Positions 6,435 through 13,803 of a stretch of DNA of 30,494 bases are shown here, one piece after another. The stretch lies in the IMG/VR virus record IMGVR_UViG_3300037193_001395, positions 1-30,494 of that record; one strand, written 5' to 3'. A model generated the notes under the pieces. The model saw only the letters and a list, made by a program, of their open reading frames with translations. It ran no database searches and was not told the origin of the DNA. How positions within the stretch are numbered: position 1 is the stretch's first letter; every line of letters begins with the position of its first letter. A program made the position numbers and the translations under genes. The stretch is from a virus.

Positions 6435-6667
6435 ATGTCCTCCCTCAGGGACGGGTGCTTCAGCCGGTCCAGGGCCTCTGCGGTGGCCCTGTCCAGCACT
6501 CCCGTCATCGGGAGCTTGAAAAGGTGCTGCACGCCCCTTAGGGCGCTCTTCGTGGCGTCATCGAGCTGCCCGGTCACGTCGATGCTCAGCGCCCGCTGAG
6601 CGGTGCGCACAGCCTCTCGTTCGCCCTCGTTGGCGGGGGCGATGATGACCCTGTCAGGAGGCCACAT
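6431..6667 (-). CDS. stand-alone peptidoglycan-binding (PG_binding_1-like) protein
   Basis: 78 aa, almost entirely one domain with the PG_binding_1 pattern: VRTAQRALSIDVTGQLDDATKSALRG, then VQHLFKLPMTGVLDRATAEAL. The repeated G-x-(L/V)D-x-(A)T signatures and the Q-rich helix are typical of modules that anchor cell-wall hydrolases to peptidoglycan. No catalytic domain is attached. It sits directly before the holin-like gene, while the amidase lacks such a module and is 20 kb away. It may be the targeting half of a two-part lysin, or a tail-tip wall anchor. No signal peptide is visible. Confidence 0.72.
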   Translation of the reverse strand: MWPPDRVIIAPANEGEREAVRTAQRALSIDVTGQLDDATKSALRGVQHLFKLPMTGVLDRATAEALDRLKHPSLREDM

Positions 6668-6668
6668 C

Positions 6669-8579
6669 TCACATCACCACGTCTGCGATAGTCCGAAGCT
6701 CCACCCACAGCACGCCGCCATAGGTGGACGAGTTCGAGCCCGGCTGTGCCGCCTGCTCGAAGCGGTAGTCGTCGATGACGACGAGATCGCTTGTCTCATT
6801 GCGCAGGTCTTGCCAGGCGACCGCGTCACCGCGGGCGAAGATCTGCTCGAACGCGTTCAGGCGGGCGAGGGCGCGCCCCTCGTAGCCCACGCGCTGCCCT
6901 GACTGGGTCTGCTCGTGGTCCCAGCACGCCAGCGGCACCGTGAAGACGCGCTGCCGGGCCGAGCCCGGCATGGCCTTGAGCTGCCAGGCGTTGACCTCGC
7001 CGCCCTTGGTGGTGTCGGTGCTGGAGCGGGTCAGCGTCAGCTTCAGGGCCACCCACTCCACGGCCGTGGCCGGCGCGGGCAGCACGATGTTCTCAATGGT
7101 CTGGCTGGCGCTCTGCGACACCGTGAGGATCGAGGTATCGCCGCCGCCGGGGTCGAGTACGGAGACGCCCACGGAACCCCAGAGCGGGCTCGGGGTCTTG
7201 ACCGTGACGAACTTGAAGATCTTGTTTTCGATGGTGTTGTACCGGACCCGGCCCGTGGTCAGCGTCCCCGACGCCTCCAGCGTGGACGCCGACTCCAGAT
7301 AGGACCCCCGGCCGACCACGGCCAGGACCATGCGGTCGCTGTTGCCGAAGCTGGTCACGCTGGTGACCTCGCCCGTGACCTTCGCCTGGAGGTCCGTGGC
7401 GTACGCGAAGCGCACTGACGGGGAGACGTCGCCGCTCTGGAGCGGCTGGCCCAGGTCCACCCGGTACAGGCCTGAGGAGCCGCTGATACCGTTCGTCGCC
7501 GCGACGAAGAAGAACCTGTCGTACGCCGCGATGGCCTTGACGCCGGAGGAGTTGGTGAAGAGCAGCGGCCCGTACTGGATATCGCCGTTGTCGTCGATCT
7601 GTCCGACGCGGAAGCCGCGGTTCGTACCGATGCCCACGAAGCTGCCCAGGTACGTGGTGATCGCGTAGACGATCTCACCGCGAGGCAGCTGGGCGGCCAG
7701 CACGCCGCCGGAGGAGAGCACCGGCACGGCGCCGGAGGTGTCCAGGCCGAACTTCAGGATCTCGCCCTGGGAACCGGCGTAGCCGGCCGCATAGATGGCG
7801 TTGGTGCCCTCTGCGAAGTCGGTGAAGACGAAGCTGGAGTTGAGATGCGTGAACCGCAGGTTCTTCGCCGGGGTGTTGTCGCACTCGTAGACCTGGTGGC
7901 CCAGGGCCAGCATCAGGCGGCCCTTCACCCAGCGGCACACCACGTTGGTGGTGCCCGTGGTGACGAAGGCTGCTCCGGCGCCGTTCCCGGCGCCCTTGTA
8001 GACGTTGACGTTGTCCGCGGCAAAGTAGTTCGTGCCGTCGCTCGTCAGGCTCCTGATGGTATTGGCCCCGCCCCACGTGATCGTGGTCGTGGCGGAGCCG
8101 GTGTCGGACTTCAGCGCGGTGCCGACGGCGGACCAGTAGCGGTCCGTGCCGTCATTCCAGCCCACCACATGGTGGGCGTTGGCCGAGACATCGGCGATGC
8201 GCTGCGTGGTCTCACGCAGCAGCGTCAGCTTGCCGTTCGTCCAAGGGTTCACGCCGACGGACTCACTGAAGCGGATGGCGTACTGGTTGTCGTTGCTCGG
8301 GTCCTGGTACAGCAGGCCCGCTCCGCCGATGAAGGACGACTGGGAGCGCAGCCACCAGCTCGCCAAGCTCTGCTCGCCAGGGATGTTCTGGTTGTCGAAC
8401 TGCTCCTTCTTGATGGGAGCCCCGCTCCGCATCATCTTGCGTTCGTCGCTGATGGCGGACAGCCATGGCATGCCGCCCAGGGCCCAGTGGTACTGCACGC
8501 CGTCTAGGGCGTACGACGACGCAGAGGCAGCCGTGCGCCCCGACAGGGCGAACGGTATCCGGCTGACAACGTCGGCCAT
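6669..8579 (-). CDS. large tail protein with beta-propeller-like body
   Basis: The 636-aa protein starts at ATG 8579, which overlaps the fibre gene stop (TAATG); the longer upstream reading is a frame shadow. It is strongly beta-rich, with repeating short strands and aromatic/gly turns (ADNVNVYKGAGNGAG, GTNAIYAAGYAGSQGEILKF, GLYRVDLGQPLQSGD), resembling a propeller or the nozzle/hub proteins of short tails. The last 150 residues differ (LACWDHEQTQSGQRVGYEGRA, then DDYRFEQ and VLWVELRTI), like distal tail domains. Position after the fibre gene and before lysis genes supports a tail-tip role. Function is inferred from fold pattern and context only. Confidence 0.65.
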   Translation of the reverse strand: MADVVSRIPFALSGRTAASASSYALDGVQYHWALGGMPWLSAISDERKMMRSGAPIKKEQFDNQNIPGEQSLASWWLRSQSSFIGGAGLLYQDPSNDNQYAIRFSESVGVNPWTNGKLTLLRETTQRIADVSANAHHVVGWNDGTDRYWSAVGTALKSDTGSATTTITWGGANTIRSLTSDGTNYFAADNVNVYKGAGNGAGAAFVTTGTTNVVCRWVKGRLMLALGHQVYECDNTPAKNLRFTHLNSSFVFTDFAEGTNAIYAAGYAGSQGEILKFGLDTSGAVPVLSSGGVLAAQLPRGEIVYAITTYLGSFVGIGTNRGFRVGQIDDNGDIQYGPLLFTNSSGVKAIAAYDRFFFVAATNGISGSSGLYRVDLGQPLQSGDVSPSVRFAYATDLQAKVTGEVTSVTSFGNSDRMVLAVVGRGSYLESASTLEASGTLTTGRVRYNTIENKIFKFVTVKTPSPLWGSVGVSVLDPGGGDTSILTVSQSASQTIENIVLPAPATAVEWVALKLTLTRSSTDTTKGGEVNAWQLKAMPGSARQRVFTVPLACWDHEQTQSGQRVGYEGRALARLNAFEQIFARGDAVAWQDLRNETSDLVVIDDYRFEQAAQPGSNSSTYGGVLWVELRTIADVVM

Positions 8580-9883
8580 TACGCCTCCCGGTACCAGCCC
8601 TGAATGGTGATCAACGAGTTGGTCTTGATGTCCTGGCCCTGGAGGTTGCCGGAGCCGTCGCCGTCGGCATCGACACAGCGGATACGGTCGGCGGTCGCAC
8701 CGGAGCCTCCGGTGAAGAAGACGCACTCACCGCCACGCACGGTGGCGGCACCGGCACCGCTGAGCGTGACCGTCTCGGCATGCACGGTCAGGGCCTGCCG
8801 GGCGCTGCGGTCCACTGCGGAGGGCATGTCCACGGTGAGGATGCCCGTGCCCGAGCCGGCGCCGGAGGCGTCCAGGTAGACGACGACGAACACGACCTTG
8901 CCCAGCTTCCAGTAGTAGCCGGTGCGAGTCGTCCACGTTGCCGTACCGGCGTTGCCGACGGTCGGCGTGTAGGTGCTCCATGTCGTGCTGCCGCTGACCG
9001 TCAGCGCGCCGTCCACCACCAGGGCGCCGCTGGTGCGCAGCACGCCCGAGGCGTTGCGGTAGAGGAAGGTGTCCTGGGTGGCGCTGCCAGGGCCCCAGCC
9101 CTGCTGTCCGTCGGTGCGGACGTACCAACGGGCGTTGGCGTCCCCTGTCACCCGGGATTCGTACTGGCTGTCCGTGGACGAGGCCCTGGTGCCCCGTACC
9201 AGGTTCTGCGGCTGAAGCTCGCCGGCCACCACGAGGGCGTCATCCGTCTTCAGCGTGTTCGCCGCGGAGCGGTACAAGTTGGTGTCCCGGGCCGCGTTGC
9301 CCGGCCCCCACTCCATGTCGCCGTCCGCCAGCAGGCGGAAGCGGTCGAAGGTGTCGGCGGTGACGATCGTCGCCACGGATGTGTTCGTGGCCGCGGACTG
9401 AGTGGACGTGACAGTGGAGGTGAAGTTGACCCCGCCGGAGAAGGCCGGCGCGCCCGTGAAGGTGCCGCTGAGCGCGGCCCCGTTGATGGTCGGGCTCGTC
9501 AGCGTCTTGTTCGTCAGGGTCTGCACCTGCGTGGCGCCCACCAGGGCGCCCGTCACCCCGTGCACGTCCGAGGTCGCAGCCTCGTGCGTGCGGAAGTCGA
9601 TCAGATCCTGAGCGTTGACCACGTGCCGGATGACGGCGCCGATGGAGTGCGACTGCGCAGAAGTTCCGGAGAAGCCGCGGGTCACCGTCAGCGTGGTGCC
9701 AGCCACAGCGGTGACCACCACCAGCTCCTCTGTGGCTGCCCCGTAGTCCAGGGCCAGCACGTACGGCGTGGTGTTCGGAAAGCCGGTGGTGGCACCCACG
9801 GTGATGCTGGTCGCCGCCCCGGTGATGTTGCCGCCAAGCGTCGTCTGCTGGGCCGTGTTCGAGTAGTTGTACGCGTTGGCCAC
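8579..9883 (-). CDS. tail fibre / receptor-binding protein
   Basis: 434 aa, GTG start at 9883 with AGGGGAG six bases upstream; the much longer open frame upstream is a shadow. The N-terminal region (residues 1-100) is a beta-rich attachment domain, followed by the classic fibre motif TLTNKTLTSPTING near 122-135. Two imperfect repeats follow: residues about 181-223 (DGDMEWGPGNAARDTNLYR) and 253-294 (DGQQGWGPGSATQDTFLYR), each ending in ALVV. The C-terminal part from about 300 (YTPTVGNAGTATWTTRTGYY, later GWYREA) looks like a terminal knob and is the likely host-contact region. It should form trimeric fibres on the tail. Confidence 0.8.
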   Translation of the reverse strand: MANAYNYSNTAQQTTLGGNITGAATSITVGATTGFPNTTPYVLALDYGAATEELVVVTAVAGTTLTVTRGFSGTSAQSHSIGAVIRHVVNAQDLIDFRTHEAATSDVHGVTGALVGATQVQTLTNKTLTSPTINGAALSGTFTGAPAFSGGVNFTSTVTSTQSAATNTSVATIVTADTFDRFRLLADGDMEWGPGNAARDTNLYRSAANTLKTDDALVVAGELQPQNLVRGTRASSTDSQYESRVTGDANARWYVRTDGQQGWGPGSATQDTFLYRNASGVLRTSGALVVDGALTVSGSTTWSTYTPTVGNAGTATWTTRTGYYWKLGKVVFVVVYLDASGAGSGTGILTVDMPSAVDRSARQALTVHAETVTLSGAGAATVRGGECVFFTGGSGATADRIRCVDADGDGSGNLQGQDIKTNSLITIQGWYREA

Positions 9884-9885
9884 GG

Positions 9886-10791
9886 TCAGCTCCCCTGGAA
9901 GTACGCGTAGTTCGGGACCTCTTGGCGCTGGAGCGCCTTTTCCTGCTCCAGGCGCTCGGCGTACAGCGAGGCGAAGAGCTGGGCCGCCTTCGTGGCGGAG
10001 GTCGGAGGCACGAGCGGGGCGCGCTCGGTGGTCTCCACGGCCTGGAGCTGGAGGCGTGCGGCCTCCAGGGCGGGCAGCAGGCGCTTGCAGGCGCCGTAGA
10101 CCACCAGATCCGCGCAGCGCTCCGGGTAGCCGGTCAGGGTGAACTCGTCCGAGCCGGCGGACAGCGCCGTCGGCAGCTTGGTGTAGACGACCTTGATGGC
10201 CTGGCCTGGCGTGACGAAGTCGAAGAACTGAATGCTCTTGCCGGTGGCGAAGTTGGCCGTTCTGGCCTTGGGGTTGTACCGCCAGTTCGGCATCGGCTGC
10301 GCCACCTTGGACGGGCCGATGAGCTGGGCGACGACGTACCAGACGTCGTTGACCTCTGCCGGAAGCTCGTACTCGACAACGGGCGCCAGCTTGGTGATCT
10401 CGGTTTCGCCGAACACTACGAGGTCCGGGTGCAGACCCCGGATCGTCTCGTTGATGGCCTCCTTGATCCGCACGCGCGGGAAGGCAGGGTTCGAGCGGAT
10501 CAGCGCACTCTGGGCGTGGCTGGCAGCTGTGCTGCCTTCGTAGCCGCGGCCCGTCGTGCCGCCCATGACGGTCACCGTGCCGGAAGACTGGTCCCACTTC
10601 TTGACCAGGATCAGCTCGTCGTCGATCTCCACCAGGCCGCGGGAGAGGTTCATGATGGTCTCACCGTCGGCCTGGAAGGTGACGTCGTCCGCGTCCATGG
10701 CCACGGCCAGCTCGCTGACGCTCTCCTGGCTCATGGCGAAGCCCAGCAGTTTCTGGCGCACCTGGGAGACGAGCTGATCGAAGGTCGTCAT
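9886..10791 (-). CDS. putative head-tail connector (adaptor/neck) protein
   Basis: 301 aa. N-terminal helices (TFDQLVSQVRQKLLG) precede a beta region with ELILVKKWDQSSGTVTVMGG and GRGYEGSTAASHA, then RIKEAINETIRGLHPDL and KVVYTKLPTAL. The protein ends in a long helical section (GYPERCADLVVYGACKRLLPA and LFASLYAERLEQEKALQRQ). This beta-domain plus long helices recalls adaptor proteins that sit under the portal, and the gene lies between capsid and fibre genes. Similar proteins are frequent in short-tailed actinophages but usually left unnamed. It is the best adaptor candidate in this window; assignment is inference. Confidence 0.55.
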   Translation of the reverse strand: MTTFDQLVSQVRQKLLGFAMSQESVSELAVAMDADDVTFQADGETIMNLSRGLVEIDDELILVKKWDQSSGTVTVMGGTTGRGYEGSTAASHAQSALIRSNPAFPRVRIKEAINETIRGLHPDLVVFGETEITKLAPVVEYELPAEVNDVWYVVAQLIGPSKVAQPMPNWRYNPKARTANFATGKSIQFFDFVTPGQAIKVVYTKLPTALSAGSDEFTLTGYPERCADLVVYGACKRLLPALEAARLQLQAVETTERAPLVPPTSATKAAQLFASLYAERLEQEKALQRQEVPNYAYFQGS

Positions 10792-10792
10792 C

Positions 10793-11242
10793 TCAGCGTC
10801 CGCTCATCGCGATCTGGAAGGAGCAGGTGGTGGGGGTACCGGTGACGGTCCAGGAGAAGCGGTACTGGCCGCCGGCCATCAGCATGGATCCGTTGGTCAT
10901 GCCGACGCCCACGGAGAACTGAGCCGTGCCCACGGCGTTCAGGGCGCTGGTCGAAGCCAGCGTGTGCCAGACGAGGTTGCCGTCCCGCTGCTGGAGTGAC
11001 ACGGTCACGGCCGGCGTGGTGCCGCCCGACAGAGCGGTCAAGTTCACGCCCACCCAGCACTGGGTGGCGTTGGCCAGCCAGTCCTGCGTGGCAGTGTTCC
11101 CGGACGTGGTCCGGGCCGTGCTGGCCTCGGTGTACATGGTCGTGTTGACCTGGCCCACGGTCGAGACGGTGATCCGTCCGTCCGCGTCCATCTCCAGCTT
11201 GTGGCCGTCCTTGTCCTCGATGCCTACGCGCATCTCGGGCAT
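10793..11242 (-). CDS. minor virion protein, beta-rich (149 aa)
   Basis: The protein opens with VGIEDKDGHKLEMDADGRITVST, then alternates Thr/Val/Ser strands (GVNLTALSGGTTPAVTVSLQ, QYRFSWTVTGTPTTCSFQIAM), the look of a jelly-roll or Ig-like domain. It could be a head decoration protein or a tail appendage. It lies between the connector candidate and a small Cys-rich gene. No family named. Confidence 0.5.
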   Translation of the reverse strand: MPEMRVGIEDKDGHKLEMDADGRITVSTVGQVNTTMYTEASTARTTSGNTATQDWLANATQCWVGVNLTALSGGTTPAVTVSLQQRDGNLVWHTLASTSALNAVGTAQFSVGVGMTNGSMLMAGGQYRFSWTVTGTPTTCSFQIAMSGR

Positions 11243-11243
11243 G

Positions 11244-11537
11244 TCACACCGCCTCGTATCCGGCAGGCATGGGAGCTGCCGCCGAGAAGTCCTCGCCGTA
11301 GGCAGCGCCCGCGGCCTCCGAGGCCTTCAGCGCGGCCTCTATCTGGTGGGTCTTGGTGCCGTCGGGCTGAACGCCCTGACGGCGCGCAGCGCGGTACAGG
11401 TCCAGCTCCGCATCCCAGCGCTTCTGCTCGGTGGCGTCACCGCCACCGATGCCGCAGTACGCCACGCGCATGTTCGCCGCTCGGGCGCATTCGCCCCAGC
11501 TGGCGTGGTCCTGCGTCGGGCAGCCGGTTCTGCACAT
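11244..11537 (-). CDS. conserved small actinophage protein with CRTGCPTQDH motif (97 aa)
   Basis: The ATG at 11537 overlaps the previous gene stop (TGATG); the upstream extension is rejected as shadow. The N terminus MCRTGCPTQDHASWGECARAANMRVAYCG contains four Cys and one His suited to a metal site. It is followed by a helical segment (QKRWDAELDLYRAARRQGVQPDGTKTHQIEAALKAS). I recall similar N-terminal motifs in small proteins located among virion genes of many Streptomyces phages, of unknown function. The C terminus ends AAAPMPAGYEAV. Confidence 0.6.
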   Translation of the reverse strand: MCRTGCPTQDHASWGECARAANMRVAYCGIGGGDATEQKRWDAELDLYRAARRQGVQPDGTKTHQIEAALKASEAAGAAYGEDFSAAAPMPAGYEAV

Positions 11538-11692
11538 CAGTGACGCCCCGGCTCCTGCATGCCTTCGGCACGCGTCATGAGGCCCTGGGTGGTGGCCTCC
11601 AGGATCAGGCACTCGTCCTGATTGACGACCTGGCGGTCACCGCCGTCGCCCTGGGGACAGGCCTTGTCGTATGTCTGGCCGTAGTCAGCCAT
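11537..11692 (-). CDS. short hypothetical protein (51 aa)
   Basis: Between the genes ending at 11537 and 11702 (- strand) an ATG at 11692 follows TAGGAG by six bases and runs to a TGA that overlaps the next ATG (TGATG). Product: MADYGQTYDKACPQGDGGD, later QDECLILEATTQGLMTRAEGM. Two Cys are spaced 20 residues apart. The coupled ends and good ribosome site make it a probable gene despite its length; no function is known. Confidence 0.5.
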   Translation of the reverse strand: MADYGQTYDKACPQGDGGDRQVVNQDECLILEATTQGLMTRAEGMQEPGRH

Positions 11693-11701
11693 GGCCGGCT
11701 C

Positions 11702-11983
11702 CTACAAGATCTCGGTGAAGTTGGCTTCGGTGACGCCGACACCGGCCGCGATCAGCGCAGCCCTGGTGGCGTCGTCCACCTCGTACTCGTGGCCACCCAT
11801 GTAGAGGGCGGGCGCAGAGGCTGCCTGCTCGTCCTGGGTCGGGAACCGCACCGCCCGGTAAATGCCGGGCGGGCCCTCCAGGATCGTGATGCCACGAGCG
11901 ACCTTGACCCGGAGGAAGAGCGGGTCTTCCCAGGACGCCGGACCCTCGTCCACAGACGGGGTCCGGAACGTCCAGGTGGCCAT
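11702..11983 (-). CDS. hypothetical protein following the capsid gene (93 aa)
   Basis: The ATG at 11983 overlaps the capsid gene stop (TGATG). The product begins MATWTFRTPSVDEGPASWEDPLFLRVKVARGITILEGPPGIYRAVRFPTQDE in an alternating beta pattern and ends with a helix DATRAALIAAGVGVTEANF. Small proteins directly after the capsid gene often are decoration or completion proteins, but nothing in the sequence proves that here. Confidence 0.55.
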   Translation of the reverse strand: MATWTFRTPSVDEGPASWEDPLFLRVKVARGITILEGPPGIYRAVRFPTQDEQAASAPALYMGGHEYEVDDATRAALIAAGVGVTEANFTEIL

Positions 11984-12957
11984 CAGCTGGAGTTGATCGA
12001 GGAAGACGTCTCGGCCCTGATGAGGGCTTCGTTCCGGTAGATCTTCCAGCCCGCAACGCCGTACCAGCCGAGAGGCCGGAACCGCGCCAGCTTGTCCACG
12101 ATGGGGCCGGCGACGATGTGGAACTCGTCGGCCACGGCCTCCGCGAGAGCCTGCTGGCCTGCGTAGTACGTCCGGAAGCGGCGCACCGTGTTGTCACCGG
12201 TGCCGGCGTCCACGGCGTTGTAGCAGCGCGGCGACTCGATGTAGAAGGCGCCCTCGTAGGAGCCGATCTCGCCCGCCCAGATGTTCCCGGCCGCCGAGTA
12301 GTTGTGCGGGTCGCGCCAGGCAGCCGCGCCGGTCTCGGCGCGCAGGTCGTGGGAGACCTCGGGGTGGATGGCCGCCCAGTACAGCGAGCCCTTGCGGGGC
12401 ACCGCCTTGTTCGCCCGGAGCTTGGCCGTAGCCAGGCGCGCGATGGCGGAGTTGAAGGTGTCGGTGGCCGCCATGGTCGTGGCCACCGGAGTGGAGACGG
12501 TGCCGTTGGTGACGTAGGAGACCGTGCCGGCCTTGCGCTGGATCACGTTGGTGCCCGAGCGCAGCTCGGTCTGCACGATGGTGTCGACGCTGTCGGCCGC
12601 GTTGAAGGCGACGATGTTGGCGATAGCCGGGTCGACGTCGGTCAGCGAGTACAGGAACAGCTTCCGGGTCCGGAGGACGGGGTTGCCGTACTCGTTCAGC
12701 GTGATGGTGACCGTGGTCGGGTTGCCCAGGGCCACGGAGTCCGGGTCGGTGGTCTCGGTCAGCGCCGTGGTGGCGGTGGCCAGATCCTGGAAGCGCTCCA
12801 GGACGATGCTGCCGCCGGGGCCGGTCTGGTTGACCGGGCGCTTGTCCGCCACAGCCCGGAACATGGGCTGGCTGCGGAGAGCGAACTCGAAGCTCTTGTC
12901 ATATGCCGTTTGGACGGCATTGCTCATTGCCGACGTATCGGTGTAGGCGTTCGCCAT
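11983..12957 (-). CDS. major capsid protein (N4-gp56-like, HK97 fold)
   Basis: 324 aa, ATG at 12957 with AGAGG five bases before it. Family signs are a helical N terminus (MANAYTDTSAMSNAVQTAYDKSFEFALR), the E-loop-like region GGSIVLERFQDLATATTALTE, and TITLNEYGNPVLRTRKLFLYS, a pattern characteristic of N4-gp56 family capsid proteins. The later region contains LYWAAIHPEVSHDLRAET and GEIGSYEGAFYIESPRC, then RPLGWYGVAGWKIYRNEALIR. It builds the icosahedral shell around the scaffold encoded just upstream. No large delta domain or protease is visible, so assembly likely relies on the separate scaffold. Confidence 0.9.
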   Translation of the reverse strand: MANAYTDTSAMSNAVQTAYDKSFEFALRSQPMFRAVADKRPVNQTGPGGSIVLERFQDLATATTALTETTDPDSVALGNPTTVTITLNEYGNPVLRTRKLFLYSLTDVDPAIANIVAFNAADSVDTIVQTELRSGTNVIQRKAGTVSYVTNGTVSTPVATTMAATDTFNSAIARLATAKLRANKAVPRKGSLYWAAIHPEVSHDLRAETGAAAWRDPHNYSAAGNIWAGEIGSYEGAFYIESPRCYNAVDAGTGDNTVRRFRTYYAGQQALAEAVADEFHIVAGPIVDKLARFRPLGWYGVAGWKIYRNEALIRAETSSSINSS

Positions 12958-12960
12958 GGG

Positions 12961-13004
12961 GACCTCTCACCCCTTCCGGGGTGCCGTAGGGACGGGGAGA
13001 GGTC
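12961..13004 (-). promoter_or_regulatory. stem-loop covering the capsid ribosome site
   Basis: GACCTCTC (12961-12968) and GAGAGGTC (12997-13004) are perfect complements and enclose an inner hairpin CACCCC/GGGGTG with a TTCC loop (12968-12983). On the - strand the capsid Shine-Dalgarno AGAGG lies inside one outer arm and the scaffold TGA lies in the other. Ribosomes finishing the scaffold gene would open the stem, so translation of capsid may be coupled to scaffold. Confidence 0.6.
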
Positions 13005-13542
13005 AGGAGTTCGGGAAGCCCCAGTCGTACTGGTTGCCCTGCGACTGCATCAGCTGGGCGAACTGCTCGGGCGTCTGCGCGGCCCTGAGGGCCGCGGCCA
13101 GCTCGTTGTCCGTACCCGCGGGAGGGGCCACGCCCTGCGCGCCCTGCTCCTGCATGCGTCGCATCTGCTCCTGACCGTCAGCCGGCACGGTGGAAGGCGG
13201 GGGACCCTGCGGGGTCTGCTGCTCGCCCTGCTCCTGCCCGTCACCGGGCAGCTTGGCCAGGGCGGCGCCGTTCGCCGTCAGCCACTCGTCCAGCTTGTCG
13301 GGCTCCCCCGTGAACAGGCCTGCGGCCTGCGGGGCGTAGCCCTTCGCCTTGAGCGCGTCCGCTACGGCCTGCTGCTTCTTCTCGGCCTGAAGACGATCGT
13401 TCTCCGCCTTCAGGTCCTTCAGCTGTCCGGAGACCTTGTCCATGTAGTCGCGGAACCACTTGGGTCCCTGCTCCGTGGACGGCTGCTCCCCAGCTCCCGA
13501 CATCTCGTCGGGGTCGAAGCCACCGAAGCTGTACTCGCTCAC
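13003..13542 (-). CDS. capsid scaffolding protein
   Basis: 179 aa, GTG start at 13542 preceded by GGGAG. It is acidic, Gln/Pro-rich and predicted mostly disordered, with one central coiled coil (WFRDYMDKVSGQLKDLKAEN, then RLQAEKKQQAVADALKAKGY) and a Gln-rich C-terminal helix (PEQFAQLMQSQGNQYDWGF). This composition and its place directly upstream of the capsid gene are standard for scaffold proteins, which shape the procapsid and leave or are degraded. It is the first gene after the internal terminator at 13700-13727. Confidence 0.82.
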   Translation of the reverse strand: MSEYSFGGFDPDEMSGAGEQPSTEQGPKWFRDYMDKVSGQLKDLKAENDRLQAEKKQQAVADALKAKGYAPQAAGLFTGEPDKLDEWLTANGAALAKLPGDGQEQGEQQTPQGPPPSTVPADGQEQMRRMQEQGAQGVAPPAGTDNELAAALRAAQTPEQFAQLMQSQGNQYDWGFPNS

Positions 13543-13699
13543 TGCGCACTCCCGTTGCCTTGGCGCGGCCTACTCACCCTCCGGGGGAAGGGGTCGTGCT
13601 CCGCTACCGGCCTTCATCTGGGACGGGGCCGGTCGGTCCGTCGGTGCACGACTGTAAACCCAGCTAGCGAAAAAGTGCTATCACCTGCGGCAGAGCAGC

Positions 13700-13727
13700 A
13701 AAAAGCCCCCAGCCCGAAGGCTGGGGG
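13700..13727 (-). terminator. Rho-independent terminator inside the late block
   Basis: On the - strand a 9-bp perfect stem (CCCCCAGCC / GGCTGGGGG) with a very stable TTCG loop is followed by C and five T. It lies after the 397-aa virion gene (ends 13804) and 158 bases before the scaffold start. It should cut transcription between internal virion genes and capsid/tail genes unless read through. In the rest of the 13543-13803 gap I see no gene; an AT-richer patch near 13654-13680 could hold a promoter, but I could not make convincing -35/-10 boxes. Confidence 0.9.
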
Positions 13728-13803
13728 TGGGCCGACCTCAACCCCCCTTAATGGAACTCTCGGCACGGGGGGCCGACATCGAGGAGCCGAAGAATATCAG
13801 CCC

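Noticed and set aside
6000-6599. 199-aa open frame starting just after the early cluster
   Set aside because: It runs through a strong terminator and then antisense to the holin and binding-domain genes.
9886-13542. tail-assembly chaperone frameshift pair and tape measure, expected in long-tailed phages
   Set aside because: No overlapping G/GT-type pair, tube protein or repeat-rich tape protein lies after the capsid gene; the genes present fit a short tail.
13460-13657. 65-aa open frame on the + strand
   Set aside because: Mostly antisense to scaffold with no coding signature; the interval is better explained as the leader of the scaffold gene.
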